Shown one piece after another: positions 9,830-17,779 of a DNA stretch of 37,535 nucleotides. The stretch is taken from assembly GCA_035526665.1 (NCBI GenBank), contig DATLBY010000439.1, positions 1 through 37,535 of the forward strand. Reading direction: 5' to 3'. The position numbers were made by a program, and so were the translations under genes. Origin of the DNA: DATLBY01 sp035526665 (GTDB taxonomy: Bacteria; Acidobacteriota; Terriglobia; Bryobacterales; Bryobacteraceae). Numbering within the stretch: the stretch's first letter is position 1; each line of letters begins with the position of its first letter. The notes under the pieces were generated by a model that worked only from the letters and a program-made list of their open reading frames with translations, was not told the DNA's origin and did no database searches.

Positions 9830-11113
9830 GTGATTGACGTTCTGCTGGCTGTTTGTCTACTGGTGCTGCTGATCGTTCTGGCGGTCGTGTTGCTGAAGCG
9901 GCAACCGGGCAGTTCGGCCGTGGATTTCCGGCTGGATGCAATCGAGCGCGGGCAGGAGAAGCTGGAGCGGGGCTTGCGCCAGGAGATTGCGCAAAATCGA
10001 AGCGAAGCCGCCGGGCAGGGCAAGGATCTGCGGGAGGAGGTTGCCAGTTCGCTGAAGGCATTCAACGACTCAGTGCTGCAACAACTGGCCGAATTTCATA
10101 GCCAACAGCGGTTGCAAACGGAGGCGCTGGATGTGCAGGGACAACGGATCCGGGCTACTCTCGATGAACGTTTGCAGGCTCTGCAGTCAGACAACAATAC
10201 CAAGCTCGAGCAGATGCGCCACACAGTGGACGAGAAACTTCAGGGAACTCTGGAGAGGCGGCTGGGCGAATCGTTTCAACTGGTGAGCGAGCGTTTGGAA
10301 CAGGTGTACAAAGGCTTGGGCGAGATGCAGTCGCTGGCCACGGGCGTGGGCGACCTGAAAAAGGTCCTGTCCAATGTGAAAACGCGCGGCACGTGGGGCG
10401 AAGTGCAGTTGGGAAATCTGTTGGAACAGATGTTGGCGCCGGACCAGTATGCCCGCAACGTGGCCACCAAGGGTGGAAGCGAACGGGTGGAGTTTGCTAT
10501 CAAGCTTCCTGGCCCGGAGGAAGAAAGTCAGGTCTGGCTGCCGGTGGACGCCAAGTTCCCGCAGGAGGACTATCAGCGGCTGATTGAGGCCTCCGAGCGC
10601 GGCGATGGCTTGGCTGTAGAAGAGGCTACCGTGCAGTTGGAGCGGAGCGTAAAGCGCTGCGCCAAGGATATTTGCGAGAAATACCTGGCGCCCCCAAAAA
10701 CCACGGATTTCGCCATCCTCTTTCTCCCCACCGAAGGTTTGTATGCCGAAGTGCTGCGGCGCACCGGCTTAGCCGAGTGCCTGCAGCGCGATTACCGCGT
10801 AACCGTTTCCGGTCCCATGACCTTCTCGGCGATCCTGAACAGCTTGCAAATGGGCTTCCGCACGCTCGCCGTACAGGAACGGTCGAGTGAAGTATCGCGG
10901 GTGCTCGCCAGCGTCAAGACCGAGTTCAGCCGCTATGCTGTGCTGCTCGACAAAGTGGAAAAGAAGCTCCAGGAGGCAAGCAATACGGTCGACCTCGCCA
11001 AAACGCGCACCCGGGCGATCGAACGTCAGTTGCGGGATGTGGAGGTGACGCCGGAGCAGCTTCTGCTCGCGGTGGACGTCGAAACCAAGCTGTTATTGGA
11101 GAACGATACCTAA
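9830..11113 (+). CDS. rmuC: DNA recombination protein RmuC homologue
   Basis: 427 residues from a GTG start. An N-terminal membrane helix (IDVLLAVCLLVLLIVLAVVLL, residues 2-22) anchors a long coiled coil rich in Glu/Gln/Arg (about 30-165). The conserved RmuC domain follows (about 170-400), with the diagnostic TRGTWGEVQLGNLLEQML, VDAKFPQEDY and DFAILFLPTEGLYAEV segments. In E. coli RmuC limits recombination at inverted repeats; it is presumed to be a nuclease-related, membrane-tethered factor. The domain order and length are normal. The GTG at 9830 has only a poor ribosome site, but it is the natural start because the membrane helix follows at once. It converges with the methyltransferase gene at 11115 with a single base between the stops. 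Confidence 0.92.
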   Translation: MIDVLLAVCLLVLLIVLAVVLLKRQPGSSAVDFRLDAIERGQEKLERGLRQEIAQNRSEAAGQGKDLREEVASSLKAFNDSVLQQLAEFHSQQRLQTEALDVQGQRIRATLDERLQALQSDNNTKLEQMRHTVDEKLQGTLERRLGESFQLVSERLEQVYKGLGEMQSLATGVGDLKKVLSNVKTRGTWGEVQLGNLLEQMLAPDQYARNVATKGGSERVEFAIKLPGPEEESQVWLPVDAKFPQEDYQRLIEASERGDGLAVEEATVQLERSVKRCAKDICEKYLAPPKTTDFAILFLPTEGLYAEVLRRTGLAECLQRDYRVTVSGPMTFSAILNSLQMGFRTLAVQERSSEVSRVLASVKTEFSRYAVLLDKVEKKLQEASNTVDLAKTRTRAIERQLRDVEVTPEQLLLAVDVETKLLLENDT

Positions 11114-11114
11114 A

Positions 11115-11837
11115 CTAAGAAGGCTGCGTGATATCCCGGCCTTCCACCATTGCCGTGGTCACGAATTGATACGCCAGCAGCGATTTCCACAATCGTGCGG
11201 CTTCAAAATAAAGGTGTTCCGCGGCGCGTACCGGGCCCGAGTCTCCAATAACCAACTCAAACGGTATCGCCGTGGGCCGCATGGAAGTGATGCGGAATCC
11301 GGCACGTTCCAGTAGTGACTGCCACCCGTGCCAGGTATAGAAGCGAATGTGAGTGCGGTCGAAAAGTCCTTTATCTTCCTGCGGAAAGCGGCCCGCCAGA
11401 ACGTTGAGCCGGAAGTAGATGTGCCCGCTGTTAGGCAAGGAAGCGATCAGTTCGCCGCCCGGCTTGAGCACGGCCCGCACCTGCGTCAGAAGTTCTTCCG
11501 GCCGCCGCAGGTGCTCCAGGATATCGGCGCACAGCACGTAATCGTAGACTTCGTGGAGCGCGGGAAGGCCGGCCTCCAGGTCCGCTTCGATTAGGCGGAC
11601 CGAGGCAGGGAACGCCTCCGAATAGCCGCCGCGCCTCTCAACGCCGGTAACCTGGAAACCACGCGCTGCCAGTGCGCCGCCGAGATAACCGTTGCCGCAG
11701 CCGACATCCAGCACGGTTTTGCCCTCGCCATCTTTCGGTAGGCCGTTCAAAATCAGGCCATGACTGCTATACGCGCTAGCCTTGAACTTGTACACTGGAT
11801 CGGCCGGTCCTGCCGCCTCCTGGCTTTGCGCGAGCAT
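11115..11837 (-). CDS. Class I SAM-dependent methyltransferase (UbiG/Methyltransf_23-like)
   Basis: 240 residues from ATG 11837. Motif I is perfect (TVLDVGCGNGYLGGALAARG, about 41-60), with GVERRGG after strand 2, motif IV YDYVLCADILEHL and a post-motif VLKPGGELIASLPN. The region RFPQEDKGLFDRTHIRFYTWHGWQSLLERAGF is typical of methyltransferases that sit in polysaccharide gene clusters. It is the last gene of the GT2-methyltransferase-epimerase operon, 27 nt after the epimerase stop. It probably O-methylates a sugar or modifies a lipid-linked intermediate; the acceptor cannot be deduced. The start has no clear Shine-Dalgarno; a TTG three codons earlier is an alternative. Confidence 0.85.
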   Translation of the reverse strand: MLAQSQEAAGPADPVYKFKASAYSSHGLILNGLPKDGEGKTVLDVGCGNGYLGGALAARGFQVTGVERRGGYSEAFPASVRLIEADLEAGLPALHEVYDYVLCADILEHLRRPEELLTQVRAVLKPGGELIASLPNSGHIYFRLNVLAGRFPQEDKGLFDRTHIRFYTWHGWQSLLERAGFRITSMRPTAIPFELVIGDSGPVRAAEHLYFEAARLWKSLLAYQFVTTAMVEGRDITQPS

Positions 11838-11864
11838 GTCACACAATTATCGCGTAAGGCCGCG

Positions 11865-12986
11865 TTACCGGCTGAAATAAGCTTCGATTGCCGACGTGAT
11901 CCGCTCACTGGCGTGCCCGTCCCCGTAAGGATTATGGGTTCTTGCCATGCGTTCGTAGTCGGCGGGGTTGTCGAGCAGACGCGTAGTTTCCCGGATAATT
12001 TTGGCCGGCGACGTTCCCACCAGAATGGCGGTTCCAGCCTCCACTGCTTCCGGCCGTTCCGTTTTCTCCCGCATCACCAGCACAGGCTTGCCCAGGGAAG
12101 GGCCTTCCTCCTGAATGCCGCCGGAGTCCGTCAGCAGAATATAGGCGCGACGCATCAGGTCCACGAAGGGAAGATAATCCAGAGGCTCAATCAGCAGGAC
12201 ATTCGGGTGGGATGAGAGGTGCCGCTTGACCGGTCCCTGGACATTTGGGTTCGGATGAACGGGAAAAACGATCTGCAGGTCCTCCCGTTCAGCGAGTGTG
12301 CCTAAGGCGCGGCAGATATCCTCGAATGCCTCGCCGAAGCTCTCGCGCCGGTGCGCCGTCACTACAATGAGCCTGCGCCCGGGATCGAGTTGCGGAATGT
12401 GCAGGCAGCTAGCCAGCTCTTTCCGCTCCAGTCCGTCCCGCACGTAAAGCACCGCGTCGATGCCTGAGTTGCCGGTGATTACCACGGAGGGTTTTCCCAC
12501 GCCTTCTGAAGAAAGATTCTGGGCAGCTCTATCCGTGGCCGCAAAATGTAAACCCGCCAGCCGCCCGGTAAGAACGCGGTTCATCTCCTCGGGAAACGGC
12601 TGGCTCATGTCGCCGGTGCGGAGACCGGCTTCTACGTGTCCCACCGGAATTTGAAGATAGAAGGCCGCCAGCGCTCCGAAAAGTGTGGTTGTGGTGTCTC
12701 CCTGGACCAGGACCATGTCCGGCTTGGCATCCTCTAGCACAGGTCCAAGCGCCGCCAGCATGCGCGAGCTGGATTGAAAGAGGGTTTGGCCCGGCAGCAT
12801 GATGTCCAGGTCATGGTCCGCCTTTACCTGGAAAGTGGCGAGCACCTGATCCAGCATGGCGCGATGCTGAGCGGTGACGCACACCCGCACGTCGAAAACT
12901 TCGCGCCGCTGCCGCATATGCAGCACAATCGGGCACAGCTTAATGGCTTCCGGCCGCGTTCCAAAGATAAATAGGACCCGGATCAT
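11865..12986 (-). CDS. wecB: Non-hydrolysing UDP-N-acetylglucosamine 2-epimerase
   Basis: 373 residues. It interconverts UDP-GlcNAc and UDP-ManNAc in the cytosol, supplying ManNAc or ManNAcA for surface glycans. The family signature residues are all present: FGTRPEAIK at the N-terminus, QGDTTT, HVEAGLRT, FPEEMNR, VTAHRRES and the C-terminal DSGGIQEE nucleotide-binding loop. Length is normal for bacterial WecB/MnaA. It lies 9 nt after the upstream methyltransferase gene. No UDP-ManNAc dehydrogenase gene (wecC) is in the window, so ManNAc itself may be used, or that step may be encoded elsewhere. Confidence 0.95.
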   Translation of the reverse strand: MIRVLFIFGTRPEAIKLCPIVLHMRQRREVFDVRVCVTAQHRAMLDQVLATFQVKADHDLDIMLPGQTLFQSSSRMLAALGPVLEDAKPDMVLVQGDTTTTLFGALAAFYLQIPVGHVEAGLRTGDMSQPFPEEMNRVLTGRLAGLHFAATDRAAQNLSSEGVGKPSVVITGNSGIDAVLYVRDGLERKELASCLHIPQLDPGRRLIVVTAHRRESFGEAFEDICRALGTLAEREDLQIVFPVHPNPNVQGPVKRHLSSHPNVLLIEPLDYLPFVDLMRRAYILLTDSGGIQEEGPSLGKPVLVMREKTERPEAVEAGTAILVGTSPAKIIRETTRLLDNPADYERMARTHNPYGDGHASERITSAIEAYFSR

Positions 12987-12995
12987 ACAGGCGCC

Positions 12996-13817
12996 TTAGC
13001 GCGCCTTCTCGCCCCACATCACAATATTCCAGGCCCACCATTTGATTCCGGGTAAGCGGCACAGCACGGCGTCCAGCAGCCGGAACGGCCGCCACCACCA
13101 GAGACTTTTCGCGTTTTCCGTGTAAATGCGCTTCCAATAGCGGTCCGCATTGGGATGGATCCGATCCACGACATAATATTTGAGAAACAGCGTCAGCGTG
13201 GACAACCAGAACTCGCGGTGGCGCACGTTCACGAAATATTTCCGGATCAGCTGCAAATCTCCAATTCCAAGTGGCGCCTCATCTTCGGTGCGCACCGCCG
13301 TCGCCATCCGGCGGTAGGCTTCAATCACCGGGTTGTATTTCAACGGATCGATACTGAAGAACCGACCGCCGGGCTTGAGCGCCCGCTGGATCTGCAGAAA
13401 GAGCGCCTCTTTGTCGGTTACATGGTGAATCGTGTTGGCGATGTAGACCACATCAAAGTAGTTCTCCGGCAATTGCAAACTCTCACCCGCCATCACGATT
13501 GTTTTGATCGACACCCCATGCAGATGGCTTAACTGCGTGGCGAAGTGAGCCATCCCCTCGGATATATCCGTATAGGTGACCTCTGCGCCTTGCAAGGCGA
13601 AATAAACGGACGATTCGCCCAGTCCCGCGCCTACATCCAGCAGCCTTTTGCCTTGCAGTGGACCCATGGTCTCTGCAATCCATTTGTTCTCAAAGGCCGT
13701 TGGAGCCTCGAAGGCTTCATGAACGCGCAGCTCTTTTGGATCCACACTTTGTGCCCAATGATCGTGAAAATGCGCTTCTTTGCCGTGAATCTGCGCTGTA
13801 TGGTCGCTGTTTTGCAT
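12996..13817 (-). CDS. Class I SAM-dependent methyltransferase
   Basis: 273 residues. The Rossmann core has motif I KRLLDVGAGLGESSVYFAL (about 55-75), YTDISEGM for the ribose-binding acidic strand, FDVVYIANTIHHV as motif IV and LKPGGRFFSIDPL afterwards. The C-terminal third (KYYVVDRIHPNADRYWKRIY and two Trp-rich segments near WWWRPFRLLDAVLCRLPG) is basic and aromatic, as if it met a membrane or lipid-linked substrate. It is the second gene of the glycan operon, 9 nt after the GT2. The ATG at 13817 follows GGAACCC. Likely role: methylation of a sugar or lipid carrier intermediate. It is only distantly similar to the other methyltransferase of the operon. Confidence 0.85.
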   Translation of the reverse strand: MQNSDHTAQIHGKEAHFHDHWAQSVDPKELRVHEAFEAPTAFENKWIAETMGPLQGKRLLDVGAGLGESSVYFALQGAEVTYTDISEGMAHFATQLSHLHGVSIKTIVMAGESLQLPENYFDVVYIANTIHHVTDKEALFLQIQRALKPGGRFFSIDPLKYNPVIEAYRRMATAVRTEDEAPLGIGDLQLIRKYFVNVRHREFWLSTLTLFLKYYVVDRIHPNADRYWKRIYTENAKSLWWWRPFRLLDAVLCRLPGIKWWAWNIVMWGEKAR

Positions 13818-13826
13818 GCGGGTTCC

Positions 13827-14831
13827 CTAGGACATCTTCGCGTGAAAGTGCGTGGGTTCTTCACAATGTGGCAGAACCACGGCCCGATGGGTGGCAAAAT
13901 CAGCGACGCGGATGTTGACGGTCTTGCTCAGCACATACAAAGGCCGCTGCTTGGATTCATCGAAGATGCGAGCCACGTAGTCCCCGATCAGTCCCAGGCA
14001 GAGCAGTGTCATCCCGGAGAAAATACATTGCAGCACGACGATGGACGTCCACCCGGGAATTGCAATTTGCAGGACAAGCGCAATATAGAGCGTATACGCC
14101 AGGTAGAGGAAGCCCGCAAAACAAAGGAGCAGGCCGAGCGCCGTGGCGATGCGCAGCGGAAGCGCGGAAAACGAGGCAATCGCCGAGTACGCAAAGCGCA
14201 ACATCTTGTGCAACGGGTACTTCGTTTCACCGGCCGATCGCGTAGCTCTGTGGAACGGGATGATCGCTTCCTTCAGGCCGAGCCAGGCGACCAGGCCGCG
14301 CATGAACCGGTGCTGCTCGCGGAATCCGCGAATCGCCATAACAGCATCCCGGCTGAATAATCGGAAATCTCCCACCTCCGGCACGATTCGTTCATCTACC
14401 ATGGTCCGCATTACCCAATAGAAGAATCGAGCGGTAGTTTTTTTGAACAGGCTATCGCCGGCGCGCGTCACCCGCTGGGCGGAGACAACATCATATCCCT
14501 CCCGGTAGCGGGCGACCATTTCGGTCAACAATTCCGGCGGGTCCTGAAGATCGGCATCCATCACAACCACGGCATCGCCCGACGTGAAATCGATGCCTGC
14601 GGTAATGGCCGCCTGGTGGCCGAAGTTGCGTGCAAAGGACAGCACCTTGATCCGGGAGTCCTCGCGCGCAGCCGCGGTGATCTGTTCCAGCGAACCATCG
14701 CTGCTGCCGTCGTTGATAAGCAGGATCTCGTGGTCGCAGCCTATCCCTCCCAGCACCTTCCGCAACTCCGGCAGGAGCAGAGGAAATGCCGCCGCCTCGT
14801 TGTAGATCGGTATAACCAGCGAGAGAAGCAT
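13827..14831 (-). CDS. Family 2 glycosyltransferase, GtrB/DPM1-like, membrane-anchored
   Basis: 334 residues. The N-terminal GT-A domain (1-215) contains VIPIYNEA, LLINDGSSDGS, RNFGHQAAITAGI, the metal-binding DADLQDPP and the acceptor-side FRLFSRDAV. Two membrane helices follow (about 225-260 and 265-290), then GLIGDYVARIFDESKQRPLY. This architecture is that of GtrB-type enzymes that move a sugar from a nucleotide donor to undecaprenyl phosphate at the inner membrane. The C-terminus runs about 25 residues past the usual end and is His-rich (THRAVVLPHCEEPTHFHAK). It is the first gene of the operon, with a candidate promoter at 14932-14959. Donor and product are unknown. Confidence 0.9.
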   Translation of the reverse strand: MLLSLVIPIYNEAAAFPLLLPELRKVLGGIGCDHEILLINDGSSDGSLEQITAAAREDSRIKVLSFARNFGHQAAITAGIDFTSGDAVVVMDADLQDPPELLTEMVARYREGYDVVSAQRVTRAGDSLFKKTTARFFYWVMRTMVDERIVPEVGDFRLFSRDAVMAIRGFREQHRFMRGLVAWLGLKEAIIPFHRATRSAGETKYPLHKMLRFAYSAIASFSALPLRIATALGLLLCFAGFLYLAYTLYIALVLQIAIPGWTSIVVLQCIFSGMTLLCLGLIGDYVARIFDESKQRPLYVLSKTVNIRVADFATHRAVVLPHCEEPTHFHAKMS

Positions 14832-14931
14832 GACTTGTCCTTATCTAACAGCTGTTTGACGAGCTCCGATCCCCCGATTCAGGGAGCCCCGTTGACCGGC
14901 TACTATATATTCGGCCGGAAGGCCCCCGATC

Positions 14932-14959
14932 ATTATATGCAGGATGCGGGCGGCATCAA
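14932..14959 (-). promoter_or_regulatory. Sigma-70-type promoter for the GT2-wecB operon
   Basis: On the minus strand a TTGATG -35 (14954-14959) and a perfect TATAAT -10 (14932-14937) are 16 nt apart. The predicted start would leave a leader of about 90 nt before the GT2 ATG at 14831. The surrounding intergenic region is AT-richer than its neighbours. Not tested experimentally. Confidence 0.55.
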
Positions 14960-15004
14960 TGGCAGGCGCCGGAAAAAGGACAATGCAGCGGGCTCACGTC
15001 GCGC

Positions 15005-15508
15005 CTAATGCGCTGGAGACGGGGAGTCGCGCTGCAGGATGGGAGCCTTGGCTCCTGCCGGAATAGGCGTGAGCATCTGCTCCTTGCGGTAGATGAGCGT
15101 TGACGTGTTGTAGCTCGCAATCTCAAAGGCGTGACCGTGCGTGATCGCGTCTGTCGGGCAGGCCTCTACACAATATCCGCAGAAGATGCACCGGTTGTAA
15201 TCGATGTTGTACACTTGCGCGAAACGTTCCCCGCCGCTGATGCGGCGCGTATCTGTGTTTTCAGCCGCCTCAATGTAGATGCAGTCGGCCGGACAGGCCG
15301 CCGCGCATAGGAAGCAGGCTACGCACTTCTCCAGCCCATTTTCATCACGCTGCAGTACGTGAACTCCGCGGTAGCGCTCCTGAACTTCGGCCGGCGCGTC
15401 CGGATAATTTTCGGTTAACGTAGGCTGGAGCATCTCCCGGAAGGTGACGCTCATACCTTTCGCAATGGCTGCCGCTGAGCCAATAATCTCGTTGATCTTC
15501 GATGGCAT
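15005..15508 (-). CDS. nuoI: NuoI-like double 4Fe-4S ferredoxin subunit
   Basis: 167 residues with two perfect CxxCxxCxxxCP clusters (Cys 62, 65, 68, 72 and 107, 110, 113, 117). The spacing between them and the flanks (RYRGVHVLQRDENGLEKCVAC, YNIDYNRCIFCGYCVEACPTDAI) are those of complex I subunit I, which carries clusters N6a and N6b from NuoG to NuoB. Length is normal for bacterial NuoI. No other nuo gene is in the window. It follows a thioredoxin-like gene by 52 nt on the same strand, at the end of a signalling and redox run. It may serve a complex I encoded elsewhere, or another electron carrier. GAGG lies upstream of the ATG. Confidence 0.9.
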   Translation of the reverse strand: MPSKINEIIGSAAAIAKGMSVTFREMLQPTLTENYPDAPAEVQERYRGVHVLQRDENGLEKCVACFLCAAACPADCIYIEAAENTDTRRISGGERFAQVYNIDYNRCIFCGYCVEACPTDAITHGHAFEIASYNTSTLIYRKEQMLTPIPAGAKAPILQRDSPSPAH

Positions 15509-15560
15509 CGCTCATCCTCAGCTTAACGCAGGCTTCGCCCGAAGCCTAATTCCTGGATCC

Positions 15561-16028
15561 TCAGCCGGGTTTGTACTCCGGAATTCGCTCGCCCTCGCGA
15601 AACGGATTTACCCCAGCCCTGCGGCCGAGCTCTGCGAAATCACGCCGCGAGAACCCGTCACCGGACCAGGTGATCAGGCCGTTGTCTCCGATTAGGAACA
15701 GGGAAGGTACGCTGCTGATTCCGTACGCGTTGCTGGCCGGGTAGGTGCGCGGCTCATCGGTCAGTGTGGGGAATTTCACGCCAAACGAGCTGCGAAAGCT
15801 CTCTGTGGAACGCGGCTCATCCTGCGAAATGCCCAGGATATTCAGGCGTCCACCGTCGGCGATCCGATCGAGAAATGGCAGGCTGAACTGGCAGGTCGGG
15901 CAGCTGATTTTGAAAAATACCAGCAGCAACTGCCCGCCGGCGAGCAGACTCGCTAGCGACGTCTCGGCGCCGTGCAGGTCCCGCAAAATGAAATCGGGCG
16001 CGCGCGCCCCAGCCGCCAGCACCGCCAC
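15561..16028 (-). CDS. Thioredoxin-fold redox protein (TlpA/AhpC-TSA-like) with CPTC motif
   Basis: 155 residues. An AhpC/TSA-type N-terminus (ARAPDFILRDLHGAETSLASLL) leads to the active-site strand LLVFFKISCPTCQFSLPFL, giving a CxxC pair rather than the single peroxidatic Cys of peroxiredoxins. The cis-Pro segment appears as GISSVPSLFLIGDNG. There is no signal peptide or membrane helix, so it is cytosolic, unlike most TlpA/ResA proteins. It starts at a GTG 4 nt after the stop of the flavoprotein gene, implying translational coupling. That suggests the flavoprotein may be its reductase or share a thiol substrate; this is inference. The C-terminus EYKPG is short and charged. Confidence 0.8.
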   Translation of the reverse strand: MAVLAAGARAPDFILRDLHGAETSLASLLAGGQLLLVFFKISCPTCQFSLPFLDRIADGGRLNILGISQDEPRSTESFRSSFGVKFPTLTDEPRTYPASNAYGISSVPSLFLIGDNGLITWSGDGFSRRDFAELGRRAGVNPFREGERIPEYKPG

Positions 16029-16032
16029 CCGT

Positions 16033-17352
16033 TTAGTGTAACAACTTGCGCAATTGCTGAGCCGCGATCAGAAGTGGATCCCAGACCGATCCATAAGGGG
16101 GAGCGTAGGCGAGATCCAGTGCCTCAAAGTCCTCCACGGTCATTCGCTGGGCAATGGCGGCGGCAATCACATTGATCCTGCCGGCCACTCCATCCTCGCC
16201 GATCACCGTCCCACCGATCAACACCCCGCTGCGCTGGTCGGCAACCAGTTCCACTGAGGTTGGCCTGCCCCGAAAATAACCGGCCCTTTCCTTCGCCTCG
16301 ATGCACGCGGTAACCGGACGAAGGAGTTCGACCTTCGCCTCCCTCTCGGACAGTCCAGTAAGCGCCACTCCTAGACCGCACACCCGCACAATGGATGTGC
16401 CCACCACGCCGGGAAAGCTCTCACGCCGCCCGGCTGCGTTGGCTCCGGCGACTCTCCCCGTCTTATTCGCAGTGGTGCCGAGCGGGATATAGACGTCGCG
16501 GCCGGTCACCAGGTGCCGGGTCTCGGCGCAATCCCCCGCCGCGTAAATCCCCGGTAGATTGGTTTCCATCCTCTCGTTGACAGCGATGGCGCCAGTTCTG
16601 CCGAGCGCGACTCCGGCGGCGGATGCCAGGCCGGTGTTCGGTTTAACGCCGGTTGCCACCACCACCAGGTCTCCGCAATCGGCGGTAATTTCCCTAACCG
16701 GCATACTGCAGCGAAGCGGTACTCGAAACCGAGCCAGATGCTGCACCAGCACCGCCGTCAGCCGCGTATCGCGCCGGCCCAAAACGTCTCCCGAGGCATT
16801 TCTGATTTCGACCGCAATACCGTGAGCCCGGAGCGCCTCCGTGGCTTCCAGGCCGATGTATCCCGCTCCAATGACCACGGCGCGCTTCGGCCTCTCGTTC
16901 GTGATAAAGGCGTGGAGTCTCGCCGCATCCTGCAGCGTGTGCAGGAAGAACACCTGCGGCAGGTCCGCCCCCTGGATGGCGGATACATCGGGGCCGGCTC
17001 CTGTCGCGATCACCAGTTTGTCGTAGGGGAGGCGTTCGCCGCCGCTGAGCAGCACCTCGCGCCGAGAGGTCCGGATCTCCAGCGCTTCCCGGCAGACACG
17101 CACGTCGATATTCCGGTTCTCGGCAAAGTATGCCGGAGTGTAGACCTTTAACTCGTCCAGCGAGCGCACCTGCCCTTGCACGAAATAGGGAAGGCCGCAG
17201 GCTCCGTAGGAGACGTCGGGACCCTTTTCGACGACGGTAATCTCAGCTCCAGGGTCCACGCGCCGCGCCCGGGCAGCCGCGCTCAGTCCGGCGGCTACAC
17301 CACCGACAATCAGCAGGCGCGGCGAGTGCGCGCTATTCCTTGGAGGACTCAC
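16033..17352 (-). CDS. FAD/NAD(P)-dependent disulfide oxidoreductase, CoA-disulfide reductase/NADH oxidase-like
   Basis: 439 residues. FAD motif LLIVGGVAAGLSAAARARR (13-31), the single redox Cys in SYGACGLPYF (Cys52; the Nox/CoADR hallmark), NAD motif AVVIGAGYIGLEA (about 154-166), and FAD motif GIYAAGDCAET. The C-terminal dimer domain contains the YAPPYGSVWDP stretch typical of CoA-disulfide reductases. It would reduce CoA or low-molecular-weight disulfides, persulfides or O2 in the cytosol. Oddly, the NAD domain seems to lack about 18 residues between PVREI and DLVVVATGVKPN, where relatives have a beta-hairpin. The GTG start lies within the end of the STAS gene (20-bp overlap). Thiol chemistry fits the CPTC protein next door. 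Confidence 0.88.
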   Translation of the reverse strand: MSPPRNSAHSPRLLIVGGVAAGLSAAARARRVDPGAEITVVEKGPDVSYGACGLPYFVQGQVRSLDELKVYTPAYFAENRNIDVRVCREALEIRTSRREVLLSGGERLPYDKLVIATGAGPDVSAIQGADLPQVFFLHTLQDAARLHAFITNERPKRAVVIGAGYIGLEATEALRAHGIAVEIRNASGDVLGRRDTRLTAVLVQHLARFRVPLRCSMPVREITADCGDLVVVATGVKPNTGLASAAGVALGRTGAIAVNERMETNLPGIYAAGDCAETRHLVTGRDVYIPLGTTANKTGRVAGANAAGRRESFPGVVGTSIVRVCGLGVALTGLSEREAKVELLRPVTACIEAKERAGYFRGRPTSVELVADQRSGVLIGGTVIGEDGVAGRINVIAAAIAQRMTVEDFEALDLAYAPPYGSVWDPLLIAAQQLRKLLH

Positions 17353-17746
17353 CCTGCTGCTGGACGAAGCTGAGGATGTCGAATTTGCGAATCTCGCGAT
17401 TCGGGAAAAAGCTGTTCACGGCGTCCTGCTCGTCGTCGAAGATCTCGAAGACCGTCGACAGCTTCGTCAATACGAGCAACTCCAGGTTCCGCTTGCTCAG
17501 GTTCGCGAGCTTCAATGCGCCGCCGGCCTTCTGCAGCGTCGTAAAGGAAATCACCATCCCGCCCAGGCCCGTGCTGTCGATGTAATCCACCCCGGCGAGG
17601 TTCAAGACCACGTTCGTCGAGGCGGCAGCGGACAGCTCCCGCACCTTCTCCCGAAGATTGGAAACCGGATCGCCCACAATCAACCGGCCCCTAAGATCCA
17701 GGATGACAATACCTTCTTTCACTCTCTCTTCGATTTCGAGGCTCAT
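17333..17746 (-). CDS. STAS-domain anti-sigma factor antagonist-like protein
   Basis: 137 residues. The STAS fold is clear: IVILDLRGRLIVGDPVSNLREKV, then VVLNLAGVDYIDSTGLGGMV with the phosphorylatable Ser58, then LKLANLSKRNLELLVLTKL. SpoIIAA/RsbV-like proteins switch partner binding by phosphorylation of this Ser. The C-terminus extends about 20 residues beyond the usual end (NREIRKFDILSFVQQQGESSKE). No anti-sigma kinase or SpoIIE-type phosphatase is adjacent; instead it sits between a sensor kinase (33 nt upstream) and a flavoprotein (20-bp overlap). Its partner must be elsewhere or unconventional. Confidence 0.88.
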   Translation of the reverse strand: MSLEIEERVKEGIVILDLRGRLIVGDPVSNLREKVRELSAAASTNVVLNLAGVDYIDSTGLGGMVISFTTLQKAGGALKLANLSKRNLELLVLTKLSTVFEIFDDEQDAVNSFFPNREIRKFDILSFVQQQGESSKE

Positions 17747-17779
17747 GTTTGATCGGCGTGACGCAGCGGTCGTCCCATT

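Noticed and set aside
9697..10065. N-terminal extension of the methyltransferase at 8968-9696
   Set aside because: It overlaps rmuC antisense, is Ser/Arg/Pro-rich, and the family-like sequence starts only after MSDKPHQ.
13545..14360. Plus-strand open frame of 271 codons opposite the methyltransferase and GT2 genes
   Set aside because: It crosses two genuine genes and their junction on the other strand and has no recognisable sequence.
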